DNA from: Otis tarda | Taxonomy: Eukaryota > Chordata > Aves > Otidiformes > Otididae | Length of the DNA: 64,000 bases | Assembly: GCA_026413225.1 (NCBI GenBank) | Contig: CM048557.1 | Location: 23,352,871-23,416,870, forward strand | Reading direction: 5' to 3' | Shown: positions 46,664-60,358 of the stretch, in pieces | Layout of the letters: each line of letters begins with the position of its first letter | Numbering within the stretch: position 1 is the stretch's first letter | The notes under the pieces: generated by a model | What the model saw: the letters and a program-made list of their open reading frames with translations, nothing else | Database searches by the model: none | What the model was told of the DNA's origin: nothing | Made by a program: the position numbers and the translations under genes

Positions 46664-49600
46664 TATTAATGCATCACCTCTCATGTAAAAGAATACCCCA
46701 GCAATGTACTTACTTACCATTAAACAACAACTATTTCACTAAGGGAATAGAACAGTTGTTTTACAGTGCCCAGGAGTCAAAAAATGCCCCAAAACCAAAA
46801 AACCCACAAGATCCCAAACCAATCCAAGCCTAAGAAAGCTTCTGCCACAGCTAAAATTGTTGTAAAATCTTACAACAGTTGCAGCTAACTGCAGTAGAAT
46901 TTAGTTAAGTCAGCTGCAGTCACTTCTGAAAAGGTCAGAAAACCTTTATCAACAGTCTATCTTAGGAAACTGATTAATGCCAGGATTTAAAAAAAAACGC
47001 CAAGTGCTCAGTCTCAGATAAAAAGTAGTTAACTAGCAATAGCACACTTCCGTGGTTTGAAGACTGAGGTCTTATACTAATATCTGTAGCCATATTTAGG
47101 CTCTTGATAAATACAATTTATTTTCAGAGAGCCAAGCCAGCAGGAGTAATTCTCATCCACATTATCTAGATGTCCTTACATGCAAAAGATCAAGAAATTA
47201 AATTATCTTTCTTTTGATTTAAGTGGCTGACTGAAAAATCGACTAGATTTGAACTGTTGAATGTAAGGTAACTAATTTGTCCAGGATGACCGAGCAAACT
47301 TGTGCAAGAATTTAGTACAGAAGCCAAGCTTTCCAGTTTGTAGCCCACTGGTCTTAATCACAGTTAATACTAAACTGTTTCCCAAGAAGCCTGAAGTTTA
47401 ATGAAGTTTCCCATTCATGGAGATAAAATAAATTACTTTTTCATTTTGGATTCAGAGATTAGGCAGAGAACCACAGTTTTAGCATAAATGTAAGATGTCT
47501 ATAATTCACTATGCTACCCTTCTTTCTAGATATTTAAAGCATTTAAGTTCCTTTCACTGAGCAGTATAGACACATTAAAGTTTACACGCGTTTCAAAGGA
47601 GAAACTCAATAATAATAGTAAATAGTCTGTTAATTTAATGGCTAAACACTAATCATCTGTTGTACCTTGTATAGGCATATTAGGTAACTAACCTACCCCT
47701 TTGCATTATATCTTTCATTAATATAATCAAGAGCTATATCTTACTTTCTTTAGATTTTTCTAGTTGCAAAATTAGAAGAAGGAAAGGAATACAAGTGAAC
47801 TTCCAGGAATAAAATCAAAGCAGGGAAATGAAAATACCTTTTATCTCCTACCACCACAACTTTTGTTTCCTTTTACCGTAAAGCAGAAATTAGAGATGGA
47901 AGCCCACACTGTAAAGCCCAGTAGAAAGGTTGAGAACTGTTTGATTAAAAGCCTCTTCTATTTCTCCATTATTTATGATTCAGCCAAGAGCTAGAAGTAA
48001 ATTTAGGTATCAGATCTAAGCAAAGAGAAAGTAAGCCATAATAAAGACATACTTGTATTTCTCTCCTCCTTTCCCTTTGTCTGTCATTTTTTTTCATGTT
48101 TCACTGACTGGTAATTCAAGGCTAAGGAAAAAAGTTAGCTCACAAATTCAGCTTTTTATTGGAAACACCAAAAAAAAAAAAAAATCAACAGAGACCAGGA
48201 GGAAAAGCTCTTCTTATTGTTTCTTACTGTATAAAACCAAAAAGTAAGCTTTAGACTGAAGGAAAATATGTCAGTCAGAACTCTCAACTTATACCAATTT
48301 ATTAAGTTTCACAGAGCTATTCCTCTGTTTCAGAAAACAGAGGAAACTCTTCTCAGTTTCTTTAAATATAATAGCACAAAGGAATCTTAATTTATTGTTT
48401 ATTCTGCACTACTGGCTGAAAGTTATTCAGAGCTGAGATTGTGTAAAGCTGCCTTCAGACTATATCAAGTATCTCTACATCAACTGGACAAGTGCCTATC
48501 CTAAAAAAAGGTATTATTTTCCCATATATTTTCTTCACAGCAAAAGCTTTGAAAGTGATAATACAAACACACTAATTACATTTTACTGTATACTTGAGAA
48601 ACAGCATAACATTGCTCTGCCTGAAGGGGACCAGATCATTTGAAGAGTGTGGTGATATTTCCAGGGCAAAGCAGTAAATTGAACTTCAGTTTCTTGTGTC
48701 GTAACCATACAGTTACTGGCTATTGCAGAGAACATCTCTCCTTATGGGGAAAAAGAAAAATATAGCAGAGAGATCTGCAGTCTTAGAAAGTTTCTAATAC
48801 ATTTTCTTGAAATATTTTCATTTTGATGATAGGTACTTTCTCAAAAAACCTCATTCTAATTAAAGAAAACAACAGCAATGACACAGAAAACAAACAAAAA
48901 AAAGGAATCAGAATAGTTAATTATGGTGCCTTATCATCGTTGGGAATACCAACAATTTTATTACAAGTTGTGTTCCCAACAATAATCAATATTTTAAAAA
49001 TTACTGTTTATTCAGTTATTCTAACTGGGAAGCTATGTATTTGCTCACAATTGTCCTATTTATTAGATTCACTGCACAATGCATATGTATTCTTTGCTAA
49101 CTGTACTTTTCTTAACTATTCAGCATTCAGTCATTAATTCAATAAGGGATTTATATACATTAATCCATCTGTAGTCCCATACCTAAGTTCATTTTGACTT
49201 AGAAGTTAAGATCATATTTAAATACTGTCCTGACCAGAGCCTTAAGTCCCTTTACAAATGTGTTATTTTTCATGTGTACTTTAGATACTATCAATCAAGG
49301 TAAGTGTCCTGAGGATTCATCAGAAGCGATCTGCAAACGCTGTCTGCAAAGTATGTTCCAGTAACATCAACTCGGAGGATGATCTTCCACACATGAGATG
49401 TTAAGTACATGGGTGCTCATTGCTAATTTTGAAAATACCTATTCAACAGCTGCCAGTATAAAAAGTTGCAGTGTAGTCTGCAGGTTTTCCAGCTCCCATC
49501 TTGGTACTGATAATAGCAATTAAGAAACAGAGGACAGAGACAAGATGGAAAGTCAATCAGTCATGCTTTGTGATTAGTAGACTGAAATGCATGTGTTTTG

Positions 49601-50375
49601 TCTCTCCCATCATGTAATGAATAGAACTCAAGTTCAAGTTATGTGCATACAGGACCTGAATGATTCATCCAAGGAACATTTGCTCCATACAGAACAAGTC
49701 AAGATAAAATGGTCATAAATTAGTAGTGTTTATTCTGCACTGGTACTATTTTTATAGGGAACTTTGAGGAAAAACCTTGATATTATGATATTAATCATTT
49801 ATTTCAACTCTGCTTAATGTGTGAGGGCTGACAAGACTGCAGCAAATAGCGACAGTAGCTAATTGCTATACAGATATTTACTTCTATTAAAATACATGTC
49901 TCTAGGCAGTACTTAGTACAATAGTCTTCCAATCTATCATACATTTGCAGGGAAACACACTTTAAACTTGTCATGCCTCCTGACTGTAAGTAGAAGACTG
50001 CTTGCTGAGAAGACACCTTGGGAGCGTTCTGCATTTAACTAGTGATGGATGAGTGCCCCAGCAATCAGGTAATGGCTTGCCTTGCACAGCTAACCTCCAC
50101 ATTCAGACCTCGCACTCTCTTCTATCTACAGTGAGCATTTTAAAAGGCAACACGGAAGCAGGCTCCGCTGCTATACTGAAAAGCTGTACAAAAACTCTGT
50201 TCTCATCTGATCATTCACAATCTAAAAATACAACTAGAAAGACAGATGATTTCTGTGTCAGTGTTGCTTCTCCTGACACAGCTTAGAAATGGTCGAAGTT
50301 AAAATAAGATGAGTAGAAATAGAAATAATCACAGGCTGTCCAAACTCACCAGTTCAAGTGAGAAATAGAACTAAA
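46664..50375. other. intergenic, no feature recognised
   Basis: About 3.7 kb of A+T-rich DNA. There is a CCAAAACCAAAAAACCC-type stretch near 46786-46806 and a 15-base A run at 48170-48184. The 104-codon frame at 48823-49137 is AT-biased with hydrophobic runs but has no recognisable family. I regard it as chance. Confidence 0.5.
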
Positions 50376-50869
50376 CACCAACATAAGGAGGACATGGACC
50401 AGTTGGAGGGGGTCCAGAGGAGGGCCACAAAGATGATCAGAGGGCTGGAGCACCTTTCCTATGAGGACAGGCTGAGAGAGTTGGGGCTGTTCAGCCTGGA
50501 GAAGAGAAGGCTCTGGGGAGACCTGGTAGCAGTCTTCCAGTACCTCAAGGGGGCCTACAAGAAAGATGGGGAGAGACTGTTCAGTAGCGCCTCTTGTGAC
50601 AGGACTAGGGGAAATGGTTTCAAAACAGAGGGAGGTAGATTTAGATTGAATATTAGGAAAACAATTTTTTACAATGCAAGTTGTAGAACACAGCAACAGG
50701 TTGCCCAGAGAGGTAGTGGATGCCCCATCCCTGGAAATGTTCAAGGCCAGGTTGGGTAAGACTCTGAGCAACCCGATCTAGTCAAAGACGTCCCTGCTTC
50801 TTGCAGGGGAGTTGGACTAGAAGACCTTTTAAAGGTCCCTTCCAACCCTGATCATTCTATGATTCTATA
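50376..50869 (+). mobile_element. CR1 LINE, 5'-truncated 3' end
   Basis: It enters at the codons for [25 protein letters not shown]. The ORF2 frame stays open through [26 protein letters not shown] and TRGNGFK to about 50680, then shifts before the RLPREVV block, so the end is read out of frame. The 3' UTR and an ATTCTATGATTCTAT tail follow. It is fairly close to the young subfamily. Confidence 0.95.
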
Positions 50870-52474
50870 AAAGATGAAAATGACAATCTAGCTTATGCAA
50901 ACCACTTATTTTCCATGCCAGACTTTCTGCTATTCTACATTTTTATTTACCAATCTAGCCAAAACGTACTGAATGCCAAATTAATAATTTCCCAAAACAT
51001 TTTATATTAACTGATCATCCAGTTAACAGAAAATTTCCTAATTCTATTCTACTTCTCCTATTTCCTCATTTGTTAAATTAAAAATATCCTAATTCAAATT
51101 TGCACCCTAAAACACGTATGCAGCTATCAACTCACCATCCTCTATTGCTAGCCTGTCTAAAATTTCACCCTTAACTAGATTTCTTCATACCTCTCACCAC
51201 TTTTATAGTTCATTTATGAAATAGCTTAACTTTGCCAGAGGGAAACTTGCAACTCCATGTTTGTTTTTTTTTTTTTTTTCCCCCACAGAAGTATGCAAGA
51301 GAACTAGAATTGTCTTCCATGCATAAGTCACATACAGGTTTAAGGCTAGTTTACATTGATCTTTTTTTTCCTGCCTTTTTCCTACCATTAGTGCTTCTCA
51401 TTTTTTTCTTCTAAAGAATCTCTCTCTGTGGGTGAATATTGATATTTACAATCTGCAAGGGATTTTTTTACCTTTATTATGGGAGTTAGTAGGGAGAGAC
51501 AGAAGGGCAAAGCAGCATTTTCTCATTTGTAGGGAATCTACATATGGGTTACACAGCCCACATTTTGTGTTGCTGTGCCAAGTTTGGCCAGAAGTTACCG
51601 AGGAGAGAGAAAGACTGTTTTCAATACCAGAATCCTATGGAACAGCTATTGAAACACTCCCTTCATACAAAAATCTGTGTTGTGATAGGGACTTCATATT
51701 TGATTTTCTTAATGCTTTATTTCTGAAGCATGAAATGTGATTTCACTCAGAAGAAACAGTTCTATATAGTTAATTATTTTAGTGTTATCCACCCTACATA
51801 GTCCAAAGAATTCCTAAATATGTGTGATAGAAATTGAGATTAAATGTGCTCTTGTAATGAAAAAATACATATTATGTATTTATGATTAACTGTGTTAAAG
51901 TTTACTTAACAGTCTCAGAATGTCAAGCAACATGCCAGCTACTGCAAGAACTTAATGAGTGATAGTGATTTTCACAAATAATTGGTGGAATTTCATTGCA
52001 CCTTAACAGTAACTGACTTTGTCATACCCTAAGGCCATCCATCAAGGCATTGGCAGAGTCAATGAAAGGCTGCCTAAAATCCCAGTAGGAAACAAGCATC
52101 CAGAAAGAACCAACTTTAATTCTCTCAAAGCCCTATGGCACTTAGGAGTCCATCCTACAGGTAGGTATTTAATATTTAACAACCAATTTAACCATTCTTC
52201 TAAAAGGATTTTCTTTATGGGTCCCAAGAGCTACTTGCATAAGGGCTACCAGATCTTCAGATGAAGTGTTTATAGACTTTGAAATGGGACAGATAACACC
52301 AAGCTTTATTATCATTTAAGTTTTAATTAATTAAAAGCTATGAGACTACAATAAAAGAATGAGACTACAAAGTTACTTACTATCTGGTTAAATAAGCTAG
52401 TTCTAGATCACAGGAGTCAATTCCTCTGGCAGATCAATCAGAACCTGCTTCCTGAAGGCAGGTTGTGATGAACA
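50870..52474. other. intergenic, poly(T)-C tract
   Basis: No gene recognised. A 16-base T run followed by five C and ACAG (51264-51288) resembles a splice acceptor but has no supporting exon. Frames 51432-51740 and 52019-52264 have no domain. Confidence 0.5.
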
Positions 52475-52772
52475 GGGGTTTGGCCTCTTCTTCCAGGCAA
52501 CAAGCAGGACCCGAGGAAATGGCCACAAGTTGTACCAAAGGAGGTTTAGATTGGACGTGAGGAAAAACTTTTTCTCTCAAAGAGTGGTCAGGCACTGGAA
52601 TGGCCTGCCCAGGGAGGTGGTGGAGTCGCCGTCCCTGGCAGTGTTCAAGAGGCGGCTTGATGAGAAGCTACAAGATATGGTTTAGTAGCTGTGACAGCAA
52701 TGGTAGTGGGAAGACGGTTGGACTAGATGATCTTATAGGTCCCATCCAACCATGTGATTCTATGATTCTATA
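52475..52772 (+). mobile_element. divergent CR1 LINE subfamily, 3' end
   Basis: A CR1 3' end begins in the codons upstream of TRGNGHK. It carries the [37 protein letters not shown] block in decayed form, then a 3' UTR with GGATGGGACCTATAAG-like antisense, and an ATTCTATGATTCTAT tail. The 3' UTR is unlike both the young copies and the 21204 copy, so it represents a third CR1 subfamily in this window. Confidence 0.92.
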
Positions 52773-54322
52773 GAAGCTTAACTGCAGAAGTATGAAAAAT
52801 CTCATCTTGTTTTAAAGGCTTGATATCTACTCAGGAATCAAAAAGACAGGTAATCTAGCTGTAACTTTCTAATTGTAAAATTGAAGTAGGAGATAGACCG
52901 AAGTCCCTCTTTAAAGTCTACCCTTCCCCAAACAGAACATCTCTAAAGCAATCAGATATTCAAAGAACTTCTATTTCAAATAATAAATCCAGTCTCCTAT
53001 AGATAAACTCGTACTTTGAGAAGAAGTCAGTGGGTCCTTCAAAATGCACTTGTCTTTCAACTTTATGATTATTGAAAACTACCAAGTGAAAAGGAAAGCC
53101 ATTTCGCCATCTTTTATAGGAAATAAGCAACGTATATTAAATAAACTGGCCATGCTTTTCATCTTCCTGGTTGTCAAAGGATCTATCAAAAAATCCACTA
53201 GCGTTAACCAGCACTCTTCCAGTAGCCTAGGCAGAAATATAAAGATTTCAATAGACACGAAGACTGTTCTGACTTTCCTCACTAACATGTCCCCCTAAAT
53301 AAGGGTAAATTTAAATTTTCTTTCAGTGCAGACATCCTTCTATTCTTAAAAAAAACACATAAGCTCATTCCCTGGATATTTCAACACAGAATTTATATTG
53401 CAAAAGTTATACAGAAGATGGACTGATAATTAGTTTCTGAGGCTTGAGACGATTAACCTCAGTTCCTCCTCCCTTCAAAAGCATGGGTAAGTACGCTTCT
53501 CTTTAAGCCTATCTGTAAAAACAAAGTAACAGTACCTACTTTCCCCACCAGAGATTTGTGAAAATACACACATTAAAATGATGCAACCTAGAAACTATAA
53601 TAATAATGACCATTTCAGTACCATTTGTATAATTAGACAAGGGTGATCATCCTCTAAAACTGCAGTGCAGGATTTTAATTTGTTCATCCTCCATGTTTGT
53701 ATATTTTTAGAGAACGAAAGCTGGTGAATGAGGAGTTCACTGCACTTCTATAATGACAGTATTTTTTGCTGCTATCAATTTCACATTCTGAAGACTACTA
53801 GGGTTTTGTTACTGAATATCTGAAATATTCCATTTCTTTGTATATAGAAAAAAATGTAAACAGTATTCTAAATTGTTAATGAATCAGTAACAAGCATGAT
53901 CAGTATAAAAATATTATCTATACAATTACTGTTATTTTACACGTGTTACACTATCATATTGCAATACTCAGGAGAACAACATCATGAGTACATATATTAG
54001 TATTCAGAACTAACAACATTTGTTAAACTAGCACCAAGTTAATATGGTTGGCTTATTTATCAGAAGAAATCTATGCCTCTGATTAAGGAAGGAAGCACGT
54101 TTTCTCCCCTAGTAACCTTTCTGTTTTTTCCTGCTTTGCTATATCCTAAATAGATCTCTATTTGTGCTCTGTCATGCTAATTTACACACTGCTTTGGCAA
54201 GTAACCCTAGATTTCACTGGTGAAATGACACTAGAGAATTACATTATCTTCATTAAGAATTGTTTAACCTTTTATTTTGACACCACAGTCCTATACTTGT
54301 AACAGTTTCATTCAATATCAAT
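52773..54322. other. intergenic, no feature recognised
   Basis: A+T-rich DNA. The overlapping opposite-strand frames at 53044-53298 and 53079-53288 have no domain. Confidence 0.55.
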
Positions 54323-55171
54323 AATCATAGAATGGTTTGGGTTGGAAGGGACCTTTAAAAGGTCATCTAGTCCAAGCCGCCTGCAAGGAGCATGGACATC
54401 TCCAACCAGATCAGGTTGCTCAAGGCCATGATGGATGGGACTCTGAATGTTTCCAGGGATAGGACATCTACCACCTCTCTGGGCAACCTGTTCCAGTGTT
54501 CCACCACCTTCATAGTGAAAAATACTTTGCCTTTATCTAGTCTGAATCTATCTCCTTCTGTTTTAAAACCATTATCCCTTATCCTATCACAACAGGACCT
54601 GCTAAAGAACTTCTTCCCATCTTTCTTGTAAGCCCCTTTTAGGTACTGGAAGGCTGCTATATGGTGTCTCTGGAGCCTTCTCTTCTCCAGGCTGAATAAC
54701 CCCAACTCTCTCAGCCTGTCCTTATAGGGAGAGGTGCTCCAGCCCTCTTACCATCTTCATGGCCCTCCTCTGGACTCCCTCTAACAGGTCCATGTCCTTA
54801 TGTAGGTGGCTAAAGAGCTGGATGCGGTACTCCAGGTGGGGTCTTCTGAGAGCAGAGCAGGAGAACCACCTCCCTTGATCTGCCGGTCATGTTCCTTTTG
54901 ATGCAGTTGGCTTTCTGGGCTGTAAGAGCACTTTGTCAGCTCACGTTGAGCTTTTCATCCACCAGCACACCCAAGTCCTTCTCCTCAGGGCTGCACTGAA
55001 TCCATTCTTCACTGAGCCTGTCTTTGTGCTTGCGATTGCTCCAACCCATGTGCAGGACCTTGCACTTAGCCTGGTTGAACTTCACAAGGTTCTCATGGGC
55101 CCACTTCTCCAGCCTGTCAAGGTCCCTCCGGACAACATCCCTTCCCTCCAGTGTGTTGACTGCCCCACACA
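54323..55171 (-). mobile_element. CR1 LINE, 5'-truncated, decayed ORF2
   Basis: A minus-strand copy of about 850 bp runs from a tail at 54323 to the codons for CGAV just after the RT FADD box, which is itself missing. Minus-strand frames 54936-55172 (CGAVNTLEGRDVVRRDLDRLEKW to [12 protein letters not shown]) and 54367-54705 ([10 protein letters not shown] to SNLI) are two separate pieces of ORF2, with indels between them near 54720-54930. Substitutions are numerous, so it is older than the 5636 and 8105 copies. Confidence 0.94.
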
Positions 55172-58100
55172 TAATAATTATACATATAATAGTTTTAAGT
55201 CCTCTTCATATGCAATTTATTTTACTTATGTACAATTCTTATTACGCATCCTAGGTAACATCATTATGCAACTACAAGACAAGTACATTACTTCTGCAAA
55301 ACATTTGCAATTTCTATGCAAGAGAATAAACAAAGATGTAAAGACAAGATTGGTTAGCACAAAAAAAAAATCTCAGTACACTAACAGCCTTACCCATTTA
55401 GATTTTTGTAGGCATCTTGGCCAAGAGAGCCTTAATAGGAGAAAAACTGTGAATATCTATTAGAAAGTCCTAAATGTAGTGATCAGCATGGGAAGCACTA
55501 TACAGTCTTTGGCTGATCAGTTGATATTTTAGTAGTGAGTGATGGATGACAAACATTATATTGCCTGAAGGCCTTGGAGTTTGCCTTAACATACCAGAAC
55601 TGGAAAGGGACTATAGAAGGCAAACTCTCTGAAAGTGTAGCCAGGGTAAGGCTGTGTTTGAGGCTGGAAATGAGAAAGACACAAGAACCAAAGTTATATA
55701 AAACTCAGTGAGGATACTAGATACATTGTATATTTGGTATATGCACAGAAGCCACAGGGCAAGACTTATCATAAGTCTTCTCTGCTCAGACTCATTTAGC
55801 TCATCCACTGAACTGCTTCCTCACTATCAGAGCACCTTTGAAACTCTGACACATTAACAATGTATTATCCAACTTTTCTTCCCTCATCAAAAACATATTC
55901 AGCACAAACTAAAGCAAAGATATCCAAAGAAAATAAGGATATAAGAACACCTCTGTGAGGTTTGTATTAGAGTTACAGTTGGCTTAAATATTTTCTATTC
56001 ATTCTGCCATAATCATATTCTACTAAAAAGTATTTTATATAAATAGTTCTACCACAAGGAAAGGACTGTCTGCCCCAGCTATCTTTAAGACCTTAAACTA
56101 TTTTTTATGTTAATGACAACCCATAATGAAAGTTTTGAACCTAGTATAGTAGTAAGAATCAAATGCAACTGTTTACCTCCATTTGTGTCAGTCATATCAA
56201 AAAGCACTATACCTTCCCCCCCATATATATCTTAGTGCAGTGCATGTCTGACCTGCGAATCAGTCTGATTTCCAAAAACCTGTAATCCAATTTATTAAAC
56301 ACTTATTTTCTCCTTATTTCAAAGACAGTTCTCTTAACCAGCATTACTTCAGAAATACCATATTACATGTAAATATTAAAACAAACTAATAAAAACCAGA
56401 TTTTTTTCCTGAAAATAGCATCAAGTGTGCTGAATTATTTAACTTTCTTACAGTAGAATCATGAGTTTAAATTTAGATTTAAGTTCATAGTGACTTTTGC
56501 TATCCAGATTTTCAAAGTACGATGCACACCTCAAGCAATAATTTTTTTTAAACTTAGTAAAGCTTTAAAAAAAATTTAAGTTCTTCCCTGCCAATAAACA
56601 AATAATATTAAAATAACTTCAGGTGTGGACAGCTATAACACTACTTTTCTTGACACTTTGTTCTCTTTAAATTAAGATTCATATGAAAGGGTGGAAAATT
56701 AACAGGTGATTAACACTGCTATTTGCCATTCCTAACAAAATCTGATGATTACAAAGCAGTCCTGGATCCTCTCATTATTTTCCTTTTCTGCTTTTTAGAT
56801 GTATCACTCAACAGCAAATAGCTAGTTCCTCATATCAAATTATGTCATAGTAGATATTCAATGTCTCAGGTTCCCACTAAGTGGAATTGCTGTGGCTGAG
56901 AATGTTGCAATAGTGAAATGCAGTAATTAAATAATTTTCATTATGAACTGGTGTCCTCTTCTATAGTCTTTTTCAGATGCTGTTTTACTGTTTTATTTCC
57001 ATCTGTTGGAGTGGAGATAATAGGAGCTACTGCTTATATACAACTTATTTCACTTCATAATAGCCATATAGTTGCTGGTAATTCTTAGAAGATCAGGTAT
57101 GCAATATCAAGCAAAGAAATAGATGCATCATATAGAGGTCACCTCATTAGCATAGGAATGCAAGGAAATGTTCTCATAAGCATAGCAAAAAAAAAAATAC
57201 TGTATTTTGACAAGATTGTTTGAGAAAATTAGGATAATAGGCTAGAATAGTAGATTTATTCCAGTCAGCTCTGCTTCCAAGGGGAAATGTGGGCCTTTTG
57301 GGTCCATTGATCAAAGGAAGCTCATCCTGTATACAAAATCCATAGCAGCTGGTGTACTGGGTTAACTCTTTTCTTAATATAACAGTTGCTATTCTGGCCT
57401 GTCTTTGAATATGAAAGCTCCAGAGTCAAAGCTAGAAACCTGGCACTCCAGATAAAAGTTATAATAAATTCTCAGTCTTGTGAATTAAGCAAATAAGGGA
57501 AGGTATGACAAATTCTCACCAGTAGATACAAACACACAAAGGTTCTGCAGTTAAGAGGTAGATTAATACAATGTCCCAAAACACTGAGAAGGAATATTAC
57601 ACTTAATACCTACATGCAGCAGTACATGTATTAATGATATTAAACACTGAGTTCATGGTTAACAATTGTGATTGTTGAAACTGTTATACTGAAGTGTATA
57701 TTGATAGTGATATACCTTTAGGTGATTGTACCACATTGGTAATCAAATGGTATATGGTCAGTGAAACGAAAATTAAATGCTACAATTAAATTGCTAATAT
57801 AAGCACTATCACCAATATATTCACAGGATTCTAATTAATAGTGTTGGGGATTTTTTTATGATATTTCCTTTAATCTTACAGTACATGCAATTTTTTTTTG
57901 CAGAGCTGAAGCACAAGTGTCAAATTCACAAAGCTAAGAAGTGATTAAAAAGGCCAGATGGAAAACCTATAAGATAGAAGTGAATAACTTCAGAAAGTCG
58001 AAATATCTATCTAATGTCACCTCCAACATTTCTGGAAGTTGCTTAAATGTAGAAATCGCATTCTTGTTGTCCAAGAAAGTATCAATAATTCAGTATCACT

Positions 58101-59909
58101 AGAAATGCTTGAGAATTCTTACAACGAGAAATAATAAAACATTGAAGAGTGTTGTGCCAAAAAAGAGCATATTCGGGGAAACCTCAGATAAATCAAATAC
58201 AAAATTTGAGAAGTTGCTGCCATTTTAAGTGTAAGTTTCTACATTAGCAGGATCAGATCTGTAGAACAAAATAATCAATGCTAAAGATCCAACGGCTGTG
58301 TTTTAAGCATGTGCAACCTTTTTCTGACAGCCCAGTTTTGTCTACTACTGTGCATCCTTTAGCTAAGTTCTACCTGAATACTCCAAGAAAGCTGTGATGT
58401 AAACCAAAGCACAGCATGTAGGAACAATAGTCAGAAATGCATTCCTTACCCAAACTAGGAACAAAACCACAAAGCATAACTCACAACACTCATTGACAAC
58501 AATTGCTATCACTTCTATATAAAAGGGAAGACAATGAAGATGATCATGTTGAAAACTACAATATGACTGAGACATACTTGCAATATCCTAAAATGCTAAA
58601 TTCCAAGGAGCACTGATTTTTGTTTTGTTTTGAACAGAAATAACATTCTTAACTGTGGGTTATAACTGTCCTAAGACTTGAGAGGAGAATATATACACCT
58701 GTGAAGTCTCTTGGAAGACAACCTAAAACACTGAATCATGCAGCATTGAACAGAAGTAAAGTTTGGATAACATCTCTCAAATCTATATAGACACAGTTAT
58801 CAAGCATCTAGAAATTTTTTAATAGCAATGTTTTCCCAAGGGAGAGTTGAAATCAACAAAACACAAGTAAACAGCCATTCAAGTACATCTAGTTTATGAG
58901 AAGTAGCGTCACAAGTACAAGGCATAAACAAGTTGTGGCCTCCTCAGTCTGTAGTACTCAACGACGGTTCAGTGTGCCTAGTTTGATCATGTACTTTATA
59001 CAGTGAACAACACAGGAGGAGAAAGAATCAGTGAAAAGTAACAATTCTGTCTAGTGCATATAAATTTTCTTTCATCTAAATGCAGAACTCTAAGGAAAGT
59101 TAAGTTCTTAGTTTAAACAGAGACAGAACCTGTATTGTCACATTCACATTATGACTCACACAAATAATACTACTACTTCTAATCTTTTGAATATTTGACC
59201 TTGAAAACAGACTTGCATTCTGCAATACTTTTTCTTGTAAGTGTGAAAGAGTGGGAAGTCATGTCCAGAGAAATTGGAATGCATCCAAAAAAATAACACT
59301 TCTGTGAGAAGCCTGTCACAAAACCAGTGTTTTTACAAACGAAGGCTAGAAATCTTTATATGTATATAAAGGACTACGGTTATCAGACTTCTGCGAAGTT
59401 AGGAAGTTGTAAGTGCTTTCAACTTTTCACAAATTGGAAGAATTCATAAGGACAGTTAAATGTCCTCAAAAATGTAAAACTAGGTATTAAAGAATTCATT
59501 ATGAATAACACACAAAAAAAAAGAAGATAAAACTCCAGCTGCATTCTTCTAGACAAGGGCTATTATAACAGAGTCTATAAGTAGTTTTTCAGAAAATAAT
59601 TTGGATATGACCCCAACAACATGTCCACTACACTTGATCCAATGAATTATTGAAGGACAGCTTTAGCCAAAGGTAACTTGGACATACAGTATATCACTCA
59701 TGACCAGTGTGCAAAGCTCTCCTTAAGTGCCTGAAATGCAACTGTGCCAGTCTCCATCAAAAGAACAAGTACATATGCATTAACAAAACTCATGTGTACA
59801 TAAATGTGCTAGCTTCAAATCTGTGAACACAGATCTCCCTCCCTACAAAAAAAGTATGCTACAAAACCTATGCCTACTGTTTCTTAGAAGTAAGGTACGT
59901 ATTTCTAAT
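55172..59909. other. intergenic, no feature recognised
   Basis: About 4.7 kb of A+T-rich DNA without recognisable genes. The frames at 55611-55808 and 58363-58575 (minus strand) have no domain. Small A and T runs are scattered, for example at 57187-57198 and 57891-57899. Confidence 0.55.
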
Positions 59910-59914
59910 GCACT
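59910..59914. repeat. target-site duplication, left copy (GCACT)
   Basis: GCACT abuts the LTR and is repeated exactly at 60354-60358. Confidence 0.88.
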
Positions 59915-60353
59915 TGTCGTAGTTCAGCCCCGATCGGGACCAGACTACGCAGTCTCTCTCCCATTCCCCCACCCTCCGAGAGAATAGGGGGAGAATTAGT
60001 AAACAAAAGAAAACCAGGAAAAAAAAACACGTGGGTTGAGATTGAACAAAAAGTAAATTTAACAGTAATGACAGAAGAAAACAAAACAGTGATGGAAGAC
60101 AAATACAGTATAATGCCTTACAATAAATCTCCACACCTAGTTTCTTCCAAGTAGCAGGAGGCTCTCCTTAGTACCCTCCTCACTTATATACTGAGCATGA
60201 AGTCAGATGGGATGGAATAGCCCTTTGGCTAATTTGGGTAAATTAACCCCAGCTGTTAGCTAATTAGTTAATCATCCCAGCCATAGGGGCTACCAGCTTC
60301 AGTTCTCCACCCAGCTCAGGTGAATATTAACTATCCTAGCCAGAACCAGGACA
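59915..60353 (-). mobile_element. solo ERV LTR (439 bp), family 1, minus strand
   Basis: Read on the minus strand it starts TGTCCTGGTTCTGGC and ends GGGCTGAACTACGACA, with perfect GCACT duplications. The TATA block and the region around CTCAACCCA before the 3' end match the plus-strand LTR at 27085-27705. It is about 180 bp shorter, and the middle is diverged, so it is a related subfamily. No internal viral sequence is present. The 86-codon and 65-codon minus-strand frames inside it are incidental. Confidence 0.9.
60183..60190 (-). promoter_or_regulatory. LTR TATA box
   Basis: On the minus strand TATATAAG ends the 17-base block CATGCTCAGTATATAAG (60183-60199), identical to 27321-27337 in the other family-1 LTR. 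Confidence 0.75.
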
Positions 60354-60358
60354 GCACT
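60354..60358. repeat. target-site duplication, right copy (GCACT)
   Basis: Exact copy of 59910-59914. Confidence 0.88.

Noticed and set aside
48823..49137. 104-codon plus-strand frame with hydrophobic stretches
   Set aside because: Composition follows the local A+T bias. There is no recognisable domain, signal or neighbouring exon, and length alone is not convincing in a 64-kb window.
59874..60134. 86-codon minus-strand frame
   Set aside because: It overlaps the minus-strand solo LTR and its flank. It is hydrophobic because of T-rich sequence and has no family resemblance.
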